Assembly (NCBI RefSeq): GCF_016862435.1
Contig: NZ_BOMY01000020.1
Span: forward strand, 143,816-207,815
Source of the DNA: Paractinoplanes tereljensis
GTDB taxonomy: Bacteria > Actinomycetota > Actinomycetes > Mycobacteriales > Micromonosporaceae
Direction of reading: 5' to 3'
DNA length: 64,000 nt
Of the stretch, positions 16,254-23,461 are shown one piece after another. Position numbers and translations under genes: made by a program. The notes beneath the pieces are model-generated. The model had not been told where the DNA came from. It saw nothing but the letters and a program-made list of their open reading frames with translations, and did no database searches. Every line of letters starts with the position of its first letter. Positions within the stretch are counted from its first letter, which is position 1.

Positions 16254-17246
16254 GTGAGTGAGCGGTGGGCCGTTAGTCGGTCGGGGACGCCTACTCGGAT
16301 ATCCGCGTCCGTGCTGGTCGCCGTTGGGGTGGGGATGTTCGGGGTGCCGTTTGCTTTTCGGACTGATGTAGTGCAGCAGCTCACCACCCTCTGCACTTTG
16401 CTGATCATGGCGGTTATGTGGAACGTGCTCGCTGGATATGGCGGGCTTGTTTCGGTCGGGCAGCAGGCGTTTATTGGGTTTGGGGCTTACGCCACGATTT
16501 TTCTTGCGCAGCGTGGGGTGGCTGCCTATCTTGCGGTCGTGGTTGCTTCGGTGGCGTCGGGTCTGCTTGCCGTGGTGCTTGCGCCTCTGCTGCTGCGGCT
16601 TCGCGGTGGGCAATTTGCGGTCGGCACCTGGGTTGTCGCTGAGGCGCTTGCGCTGCTGGTCGCGCTGGACGAGTCGCTCGGCGGCGGGACCGGTGTGTCG
16701 CTACGCGGGCTCAATGCGATCGCGCCGGACTGGCGTAGCGCGTACACCTATTGGTTGACTCTGGGGTTTGCTCTGCTTTTGCTTTTTCTGGTCTTTTTGC
16801 TGCTTCGTCGGCGTAGCGGTGCTGCCATTCAAGCGATTCGGGACGATGAGGAGGCGGCGGCTTCCCTCGGCGTACGCATCATGCCTTTGAAATTCATGTT
16901 GTTTGTTCTTGCTGGGTTTGGGTGTGGGGCGGCGGGGGCGCTCACCCTGGCCAATACGCTGTTTGTTCAGCCGTCGTCGATCTTCGGGGTGCAATGGTCG
17001 GCCTACATGCTGTTCATGGTGCTGGTCGGGGGGATCGGCACATATGAGGGGCCTATTCTCGGGGCGGTTCTATTCTTCCTTTTGCAGGACTGGTTCGCGC
17101 AGTTCGGGGCCTGGTATCTGATCGGGCTGGGGGTGGTGGCGATTCTGTTCGCGCTGTTCCTGCCGCGCGGGCTGTGGAGCCTGGCGGGAGACCGGCTGCC
17201 GTTCCGATTGTTGCCGGTCGGATACACGCTGCGGCCGGGCCGTTAG
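16254..17246 (+). CDS. livM: Liv-type ABC transporter permease (LivM-like)
   Basis: A 330-residue membrane permease read from GTG at 16254 (SERWAVSRSG). About nine hydrophobic segments, with NVLAGYGGLVSVGQQAFIGF (LivM signature, near residue 60) and IRDDEEAAASLGVR followed by KFMLFVLAG (near 200). It completes the Liv transporter. It lies 1.15 kb beyond livH, separated by array 1, although the livH stop still carries an ATGA coupling start. The original start may have been displaced by the array. Codon use differs from its neighbours: many NNT and TTG/CTT codons and runs such as gggtttgggg, giving clearly lower third-position GC. The true start could be a little downstream. Confidence 0.88.
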   Translation: MSERWAVSRSGTPTRISASVLVAVGVGMFGVPFAFRTDVVQQLTTLCTLLIMAVMWNVLAGYGGLVSVGQQAFIGFGAYATIFLAQRGVAAYLAVVVASVASGLLAVVLAPLLLRLRGGQFAVGTWVVAEALALLVALDESLGGGTGVSLRGLNAIAPDWRSAYTYWLTLGFALLLLFLVFLLLRRRSGAAIQAIRDDEEAAASLGVRIMPLKFMLFVLAGFGCGAAGALTLANTLFVQPSSIFGVQWSAYMLFMVLVGGIGTYEGPILGAVLFFLLQDWFAQFGAWYLIGLGVVAILFALFLPRGLWSLAGDRLPFRLLPVGYTLRPGR

Positions 17247-17255
17247 CATCGCGTC

Positions 17256-18710
17256 ATGATCTCGGTGCGGCACCACATCGGCGGCCGGGAGGTCGCGTCG
17301 GTCAGTGGGCGCAGCCACCCGGATCTTGATCCGTGGAGTCGCGCGGTGCTCGCCGAGGTCGCTTCGGGGGACGGGGAGGACGCGCGGCTGGCGATCGAGG
17401 CGGCGCACGCCGCGTTCCCGGCCTGGTCGGCCCTCGCCCCGACCGAGCGGCAGTTGATCTTTATTCGGGCCGCCGACGCGCTGGGCCGGCGGCGGGAATC
17501 GGTGATCGACCTGCTCGCGGCCGAGACCGGGTGCGGGGCGCATTTCGCCGGCATCCAGTTCGACTTCAGCCTGTCGCTGCTGCGGCAGGCCGCGGGGCTT
17601 ACCCACCAGCCGACCGGGCAGATCCTGCCGACCGACCTGCCCGGGTCGCGGGCCCTCGCGGTGCGGCGGCCGGTCGGCGTGGTCGCGGCGATCGCGCCGT
17701 GGAACGCGGCGCTCAGCCTGGCCGGACGGGCGATCGTCGGGCCGCTCGCGCTCGGCAACACCGTGGTGCTCAAACCCAGCGAGGAGTCGCCGATCACCGG
17801 GGGCACGCTGTGGGCCGAGGTGTTCGCCGAGGCCGGACTGCCGGCGGGAGCGGTCAACGTCGTCACTCACGCGCCGGGGGACGCCGGGATGATCGCCGAG
17901 GAGCTCGTCACCCATCCGCTGGTGCGACGGATCAGCTTCACCGGATCCACCGTCACCGGGCGGCGGCTGGCCGAGCTGGCCGCCCGGCACCTCAAGCGGC
18001 CGGTCTTGCAGCTCAGCGGGCACAACCCGCTTGTCGTGCTGGCCGACGCCGACCTGACCCTTGCCGTCGACGCGGCGACCTACGGCGCGTTCGTGCACCA
18101 GGGTGAGATCTGCATGTGCGTGCGCCGAATCATCGTGGACGAGTCGGTGGCGGCTGAGTTCACCTCGCGATTCATCGCTCGCGTGGAAAAATTGCCGGTC
18201 GGTGACCCGCGCGACCCGACGACCGTGGTCGGGCCGCTGATCAACGAGTGGGCGCTGAGCCTTGTCGAACGGCGGGTCGCCGAGGCCGTGTCGCTGGGGG
18301 CGCGGGTGCTCACCGGGGGTACGGCGGTGCCGCCCTGCTATCCGCCGACCGTGCTCACCAACGTGCCGGCCGAGGCGGAGATCGCGTTCGAGGAGACCTT
18401 CGGGCCGGTTGCGCTGCTGGAAACCGCCGCCGGGCCGGAGGACGCCTTACGGCGGGCCAACGCATCACGGTACGGGCTGACCGCCGCCATCATCTCGGCC
18501 GACACCTACCGTGCCCTTGACCTGGCCCGGCGCCTGGAGGTCGGCATCGTGCACATCAACGACCAGACCGTGCACGACGAGCCGCAGATGCCGTTCGGCG
18601 GGCTCAAGGACTCCGGCTGGGGGCGGTTCGGGCTGCAATTCGCGGACGAGGACTTCACCGAACTTCAGTGGATCACGATGCGGGACTCCGGCCGTACGTT
18701 CCCGTTCTGA
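17256..18710 (+). CDS. Aldehyde dehydrogenase-family protein with altered general base
   Basis: A 484-residue ALDH-fold protein starting 9 nt after livM. It has APWNAAL, LKPSEESPITGG, the FTGSTVTG loop (near residue 230) and the nucleophile in GEICMCVRR (near 290). EETFGPVA and the C-terminal HINDQTVHDEPQMPFGG parallel the other ALDH of this region. The general-base segment, normally LELGGKSP, reads LQLSGHNP, so the catalytic glutamate is replaced by glutamine. Deacylation by activated water could be impaired. The enzyme may be a slow ALDH, a transacylase-type variant, or non-enzymatic. Operon position suggests a partner of the Liv transporter. Confidence 0.88.
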   Translation: MISVRHHIGGREVASVSGRSHPDLDPWSRAVLAEVASGDGEDARLAIEAAHAAFPAWSALAPTERQLIFIRAADALGRRRESVIDLLAAETGCGAHFAGIQFDFSLSLLRQAAGLTHQPTGQILPTDLPGSRALAVRRPVGVVAAIAPWNAALSLAGRAIVGPLALGNTVVLKPSEESPITGGTLWAEVFAEAGLPAGAVNVVTHAPGDAGMIAEELVTHPLVRRISFTGSTVTGRRLAELAARHLKRPVLQLSGHNPLVVLADADLTLAVDAATYGAFVHQGEICMCVRRIIVDESVAAEFTSRFIARVEKLPVGDPRDPTTVVGPLINEWALSLVERRVAEAVSLGARVLTGGTAVPPCYPPTVLTNVPAEAEIAFEETFGPVALLETAAGPEDALRRANASRYGLTAAIISADTYRALDLARRLEVGIVHINDQTVHDEPQMPFGGLKDSGWGRFGLQFADEDFTELQWITMRDSGRTFPF

Positions 18711-18760
18711 TCTTGATGTTCTGATCTTGGGGTCTTGAACCGCTGGGCCATTCGGCTCGT

Positions 18761-20473
18761 ATGTCCGAGAGAGGGCGGCACCCCACGCTGCCCCCGACCG
18801 AAGGACAGCAGATCTTGCCGCGCATCAGCTGGCGCCCCCTTCTGGGGGGCACGCTCACCGCCGCCGCCGCCGTCCTCGTCTATCTGGCCCTGATCGTTCC
18901 GGACGCTCTCGGCCGTACCAAGGCCGGTACGCCCATCGAGGGCGCGTTCTTCCGGGTTCCGATCGAGGTGATCATCGGCGGGGCGGTCCTGCTTGCCCTC
19001 TCGCCGCGCTGGCGCCGGCCGGTCGCCGTGCTGTTCGGGCTCGGGCTGGGCGTGGTCGCCGTCCTCAAGGTGTTCAACTTCGGCTTCCGGCAGACGCTCG
19101 GCCGGCGCTTCGACATCGTGCTGGACCCGCCGCTGCTGCGCGACGGCTACAACTCGCTGGTCGAGAGCGACGGCAAGCTGTACGCGAACCTCGCCGCCGT
19201 TGGAGCCGTGCTGCTCGCCGTGGCCATGCTGGCGGTCTGCACCCTGGCCGTGCTGCGGCTCACCACCGTCACCGCCCGCTACGCCAACCCGGCCCGCCGC
19301 ACCCTGGTCGGCCTCACCGCGGTCTGGCTCGCCCTGGCGCTGAGCGGCATCACCTGGTTCCCGAACTCGCCGGTCGCCTCGGACACCGCCGCCGACCTGA
19401 TCAAGAACACCGTCAAGTCGGTCCCGGTGGCGCTGCGCGACAAGCGCGACTTCGCCGCCCAGACCGAGCAGGATCCGTTCTTCGGCGTGCCGGCGGCCGA
19501 CCTGGTCAGCGGCCTGGCCGGGAAGAACGTGGTGATCGGGGTGGTGGAGAGCTACGGGCGCAGCGCGCTGACCAACCCGGCGATGACCGCGATCGTCAAC
19601 CCGGTGCTGGAAGCCGACCAGAAGAAGCTCGACGCGGCCGGGTTCGCCGCCAAGACCGGCTGGCTGACCTCGTCGACGTTCGGCGGCGGCAGCTGGCTGG
19701 CGCACGCGACCTTCCAGTCCGGGCTGTGGATCGACAACCAGCAGCGCTACCGGCAACTGGCCGCCAGCGAACGGCTCACCCTGACCAGCACCTTCCACGA
19801 CGCCGGCTGGCAGACCACCGGCATCGAACCCGGCAACACGGTGGCCTGGCCGGAGGCGTCCTACTACGGGTACGACACGGTCTACGACTCCCGGAACATG
19901 GGCTACAAGGGCACCCGCTACGGCTGGTCCCGGATGCCCGACCAGTTCACCCTCGACGTCTTCCAGAAGAAGGTGTACGGGCCGCGCACCAAGCCGGTGA
20001 TGGCCGAGATCACCATGACCTCCAGCCACGAGCCGTGGACCGCGATCCCCGACATGGTCGACTGGGACTCGCTCGGCGACGGTTCGCAGTTCCAGGCCAC
20101 CCCGATGGACCGCCACGAACTGTGGGACTCGGCACCGAACACCCGGATCCAGTACGCCAAGTCGATCGGTTACTCGGTGGACAGCCTGATCTCGTGGGCG
20201 ACCAAGTACGGCGGCAAGGACCTGGTCCTGGTCATGTTCGGCGACCACCAGCCGATTCCGCTGGTCAGCGGCGGCACCAACGCGAGCCACGACGTGCCGA
20301 TCACGGTCATCGCGCACGACAAGGCGGTGCTGGACAAGATCTCCGACTGGAACTGGGCCGACGGCCTCAAGCCCGCCGCCGACACCCCGATCTGGAAGAT
20401 GGACCAGTTCCGGGACCGCTTCTTCACCGCGTTCCGCAGCCAGGGCGGGGTGGCGCTGCCCGCCCACCGCTGA
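18761..20473 (+). CDS. Membrane-anchored sulfatase/LtaS-like alkaline-phosphatase-superfamily protein
   Basis: A 570-residue protein with four or five N-terminal membrane segments (about residues 27-50, 65-85, 88-108, 145-175 and 185-202). An extracytoplasmic domain from about 245 starts VVIGVVESYGRSAL, where metal ligand and nucleophile sit in LtaS-type enzymes. HEPW near 425 and FGDHQPIPLV near 490 are further metal-site motifs. The plan matches bacterial polyglycerol-phosphate synthases and phosphoglycerol transferases, so modification of a cell-surface polymer or lipid is likely. The ATG at 18761 has a weak RBS. The short leader before it has two GATCTTG words but no full 49-bp element. 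Confidence 0.85.
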   Translation: MSERGRHPTLPPTEGQQILPRISWRPLLGGTLTAAAAVLVYLALIVPDALGRTKAGTPIEGAFFRVPIEVIIGGAVLLALSPRWRRPVAVLFGLGLGVVAVLKVFNFGFRQTLGRRFDIVLDPPLLRDGYNSLVESDGKLYANLAAVGAVLLAVAMLAVCTLAVLRLTTVTARYANPARRTLVGLTAVWLALALSGITWFPNSPVASDTAADLIKNTVKSVPVALRDKRDFAAQTEQDPFFGVPAADLVSGLAGKNVVIGVVESYGRSALTNPAMTAIVNPVLEADQKKLDAAGFAAKTGWLTSSTFGGGSWLAHATFQSGLWIDNQQRYRQLAASERLTLTSTFHDAGWQTTGIEPGNTVAWPEASYYGYDTVYDSRNMGYKGTRYGWSRMPDQFTLDVFQKKVYGPRTKPVMAEITMTSSHEPWTAIPDMVDWDSLGDGSQFQATPMDRHELWDSAPNTRIQYAKSIGYSVDSLISWATKYGGKDLVLVMFGDHQPIPLVSGGTNASHDVPITVIAHDKAVLDKISDWNWADGLKPAADTPIWKMDQFRDRFFTAFRSQGGVALPAHR

Positions 20474-20512
20474 TCGCTGTCACGTTTTCACCGGCCGGCC
20501 CGTCCTGCCGGT

Positions 20513-20968
20513 ATGAAACACGCAACCGCGATCCGGGTCGGCCTGTTCACCCTGGCCGGCCTGCAGACCATGGTCTCGGTCTGGCAGTACTTCTTCCCCC
20601 GCTCGTTCTACGACGACTTCCCGACCGTGTCCCTCGATCCGCCGTACAACGAGCACCTGCTCACCGACGTCGGCGGCCTCGGCCTGGCCCTGACCGCCAT
20701 GCTGTACTTCGCCGCCGTGGTCCTCGACCGCAAGGTCGTGCTGTCCGCCGTCCTCGGCTACACGATCTACGCGGCCAGCCACTTCGCCTTCCACGTGCGG
20801 CACTTCGAGCACTTCTCGCTGCGCGACGCGCTCGGCGTCGGCACCGGGCTAGGGCTCGAGGTGGTGTTGGCTCTTGCACTGCTGGCCGGGACTTTGGTCC
20901 CGCCACGTCGGGAAGTTCAGCCCGGGTCCGCACAGCCTGCCGAGAGGAGTCTCAAAGGCGAGAGATAA
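20513..20968 (+). CDS. Small four-helix membrane protein
   Basis: A 151-residue protein beginning MKHATAIRVGLFTLAGLQTM with four predicted membrane segments (about residues 8-25, 52-72, 76-94 and 105-128). It is not recognised. The plan resembles small DoxX/DUF4345-like integral proteins, but no motif decides. Its last 30 residues (from AGTLVPPRR) are encoded by DNA that is homologous to the upstream region of doxX copy 1 and contains the DevR-like box. The 3' end is therefore probably a fusion created when the doxX cassette was duplicated into this site. The natural C-terminus may have been lost or replaced. Confidence 0.7.
   Translation: MKHATAIRVGLFTLAGLQTMVSVWQYFFPRSFYDDFPTVSLDPPYNEHLLTDVGGLGLALTAMLYFAAVVLDRKVVLSAVLGYTIYAASHFAFHVRHFEHFSLRDALGVGTGLGLEVVLALALLAGTLVPPRREVQPGSAQPAERSLKGER
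20888..20901 (+). promoter_or_regulatory. DevR/DosR-like box upstream of doxX copy 2
   Basis: GGGACTTTGGTCCC, identical to the box before doxX copy 1 and 86 nt from the ATG at 20988. It lies inside the 3' coding end of the small membrane protein gene. Matches the DosR core at 13 of 14 positions. Confidence 0.7.
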
Positions 20969-20987
20969 AGAGACCCCGGAGGCAACG

Positions 20988-21536
20988 ATGACCACCACCG
21001 CACACCGCCTTGAGACTGTTGAAGCTCCGGGCGCCATCCTCACCAAGCCCGCCGCTCGCACGCTCGCCGTCCTGCGGGTCGCCACCGGCTTCGTCTTCCT
21101 CTGGGCCTTCCTCGACAAGACCTTCGGCTTCGGGTTCAGCACCCCCTCGGCCAAAGCCTGGATCAACGGCGGGTCCCCGACCAAGGGCTTCCTCGCCAGC
21201 GTCGAAGTCGGACCCTTCCAAAGCTTCTTCCACAACATCGCCGGCGCCGGCTGGGCGAACTGGCTGTTCATGCTCGGCATGCTCGGCGTCGGCCTCGCCC
21301 TCATCCTCGGTATCGGCCTGCGGGTCGCCGCGGGCGCCGGCACCGCGATCATGGCGATGATGTGGCTGGCCGAGTGGCCCCTCGCGAGCGGCAGCTCGAA
21401 CCCGATCGTTGACTACCACGTCGTCTACGCGCTGGCCGCCATCGTCTTCGCCCTCACCTACGCCGGACAGACCTGGGGCCTCGGCAAAATCTGGGCCAAG
21501 CTCCCCATCGTGCAGAAGAACCGCTGGCTCATCTGA
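20988..21536 (+). CDS. DoxX-family membrane protein, copy 2
   Basis: A 182-residue protein identical in sequence to the copy at 8430-8978 but on the opposite strand. The same CCCCGGAGGCAACG RBS region, DevR-like box and downstream hairpin are present, so a cassette of about 690 bp (20887-21573) was duplicated. All 21 differences in the gene are silent. They include a TCG/AGC serine switch that needs more than one base change, so the copies are not recent and the protein is under purifying selection or is being converted. Four membrane segments are seen as in copy 1. Confidence 0.9.
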   Translation: MTTTAHRLETVEAPGAILTKPAARTLAVLRVATGFVFLWAFLDKTFGFGFSTPSAKAWINGGSPTKGFLASVEVGPFQSFFHNIAGAGWANWLFMLGMLGVGLALILGIGLRVAAGAGTAIMAMMWLAEWPLASGSSNPIVDYHVVYALAAIVFALTYAGQTWGLGKIWAKLPIVQKNRWLI

Positions 21537-21539
21537 GAA

Positions 21540-22784
21540 TCAAAGATCCGAAGCCGCCCTCCGGGGCGGCTTCGCCGTTTCTCCGAGCGGGGGCAGCAGC
21601 CGGGCGTACGAGACGGCCAGGATTGCCATGATGGTGAAGATGATCCAGGCGGTGGTGGCCGGGCCGGCCACCGTCAGGGCGTAGCCGGCGATGATCGCGC
21701 CCAGCGGCGCGGCGCCGTCGGTGACCACGGCCGCCGCGCTGACCACCTTGCCGATCGCGGCGTCCGGGACGGCCCGGAGGCGGGCCATGGTCAGGACGAT
21801 CGACGAGATCGTGCCGGTGGCGCCCACCCCGGCCCAGGCCAGCGCGAGCACGATCGGGTGCCGGCTGATCGCGACCAGGAACAGCATCGCGGTCCAGGAC
21901 CAGAGGCAGACCAGGAAGAGGCCGCGCGGTGTGCCGTGCCGGTCGAGTCAGGGGCCGGCGAACGAAGCCAGCAGGCCGCCGACGCCGGCCGCCGCCAGGA
22001 CCAGGCCGATAACCCAGGCCGGGCGGTGGTCGCGGATGCCGACGACCAGGACCAGGAGTACGACGGTTTGGAACAGGATGTTTGTCGTGCCGGCGGCCAC
22101 CGTGGCGAGCCGCAGGAACGGAATGCGCCAGGTCAGCCGGAAGCCCTCGCCCATCCGCCGCCAGAAGCCCGGCTCGTGGTCGCCCGGTCGTGGCGCAAAG
22201 ATGCGGCTCGGCATCAGGAACAAGACGACCAGGCAGAACGCGTACGAGATCAGGTTGAACAGGAACGGCGCCCACCTGGCCAGGCCGAACAGGGCGCCGC
22301 CGAAGGCGCGGCCGCCCAGGTTGGCCACCGGGTATTCGGCCTCGAGGAAGGAGAACGCGGCCGCCCGCTGGTCCTCCTCGACGGCGTCGCGGACCGCGCC
22401 GACCTCGGCGATGCCGAAGAACACCACGGCTGAACCCTCGACGAAGGCCGCGACCACGATGATCGCCGCGGTGTGCGGGCTGTCGGCGACCAGGGCGGCG
22501 ACCACCGAGGCGGCGGCCAGCAGCCCGGCCGCCTGGGCGGCGATCATGATCTGCCGCCGGTTCAGGGCGTCGGCGGCGACGCCGGCCGGCACCTGCAGAA
22601 CCAGCGACGGCAGGGTCAGCGCAAAGGCCACCCAGCCGGCCAGGGCCGGCGAATCGGTCGCGGTCAGAGCCAGCAGCGGGTACGCGATCCGCACACCGGC
22701 CGTGCCGATCAGCGAGAACGCGTTCCCGGACCACAGTGCGAGGAAGCGACGGTTGCGGAAGATGCGCGCGGAGGCGGTGACCAC
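21540..22784 (-). pseudogene. MFS transporter interrupted by an in-frame TGA
   Basis: The gene starts GTG at 22784 (MVTASARIFRNRRFLALWSG). A typical MFS N-half and linker follow, with ADALNRRQIMIAA as the loop-2/3 motif. The reading frame meets TGA at 21948-21950 after GGLLASFAGP, then continues in the same frame as LDRHGTPRGLFLVCLWSW and four more membrane segments to a stop at 21540. GPW-LDRHG would be the expected sequence, so a TGG-to-TGA nonsense change is the simplest explanation. The intact protein would be about 414 residues. Unless TGA is read through, the last four helices are lost. The family is mostly drug/metabolite efflux; it is divergent from the VOC gene. Confidence 0.82.
21550..21573 (+). 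terminator. Terminator hairpin after doxX copy 2
   Basis: Perfect 10-bp arms GAAGCCGCCC/GGGCGGCTTC with TCCG loop, 13 nt after the stop, ending in CGCCGTTT. It is the counterpart of 8395-8418. It sits inside the last codons of the convergent MFS pseudogene, whose C-terminus may therefore also be altered by the insertion. Confidence 0.75.
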
Positions 22785-22799
22785 GGTGAATCTTACTTC

Positions 22800-22823
22800 C
22801 GGACAGCAGACGGAAACTGTCCG
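22800..22823. promoter_or_regulatory. Inverted repeat in MFS/VOC divergent promoter
   Basis: CGGACAG and CTGTCCG separated by 10 bp lie in the 62-bp gap between the divergent MFS and VOC starts. A dimeric regulator site is plausible. No regulator gene is adjacent. Confidence 0.45.
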
Positions 22824-22846
22824 CTACGCCGCCTAGCGTCGTCGCC

Positions 22847-23419
22847 ATGGAAACTACTCCCGCGGGCTACACCACCGTCGCGCCCTGGGTCGTCACCGAC
22901 GACACCGGCGCGTTTCTCGACTTCGCCACCGGCGTGTTCGGCGGCGTGGAACTGGGCCGGGTGACCACCGAGGACGGCCTGATCGGGCACGGCGAGATCC
23001 GGATCGGCGACACCGTGGTGCTGGCCTTCGACCGGCACGCCGACTGGCCGGTCCTGCCCAGCCTGCTGCGGGTGTTCGTCGCCGACGCCGACGCGGCCTT
23101 CGAGCGCGCCGTCGCGGCCGGCAGCCACGTGGTGACGGCGCTGTCCGACAACGCGTTCGGGCAGCGTGGTGGCCGGATCCGCGACCCGTTCGGCAACATC
23201 TGGTGGGTCGTCAGCCACGTCGAGGACGTGCCCGAGGACGAGATCTGGAAGCGGCTGCAACAGCCCCGGTACGCGGCGGACATGCGCGTCGCCCAGGAAA
23301 CCCTGGACGCCGAACTCAGCGGCCGCCGCGAGGGCCGCAGCAGCAAGCCGGTGGGCGCCGCGTCCGATTTGGCGGTCCGTCCACATCAGAGTGAAGCGGT
23401 TGCCATAGACCGCGGGTGA
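22847..23419 (+). CDS. VOC-superfamily (PhnB/glyoxalase-like) protein
   Basis: A 190-residue protein with one vicinal-oxygen-chelate module over residues 5-130. It opens AGYTTVAPWVVTDDTGAFLD, has GEIRIGDTVVLAFD and GQRGGRIRDPFGNIWWV, the hallmark of PhnB/YdcJ-like VOC proteins. The last 60 residues are charged and without a fold signature. It is divergent from the broken MFS gene. Substrate unknown; such proteins serve as small-molecule binding or antibiotic-sequestering proteins as well as isomerases. Clear ATG start at 22847. Confidence 0.85.
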   Translation: METTPAGYTTVAPWVVTDDTGAFLDFATGVFGGVELGRVTTEDGLIGHGEIRIGDTVVLAFDRHADWPVLPSLLRVFVADADAAFERAVAAGSHVVTALSDNAFGQRGGRIRDPFGNIWWVVSHVEDVPEDEIWKRLQQPRYAADMRVAQETLDAELSGRREGRSSKPVGAASDLAVRPHQSEAVAIDRG

Positions 23420-23461
23420 CCGCTTGGATGCGGGGCGACACGACTATCGGGGGAAGGTCGC

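Noticed and set aside
18714..18740. GATCTTG words downstream of the second ALDH as another array
   Set aside because: Two direct words without right arms or 49-bp spacing; at most a decayed remnant.
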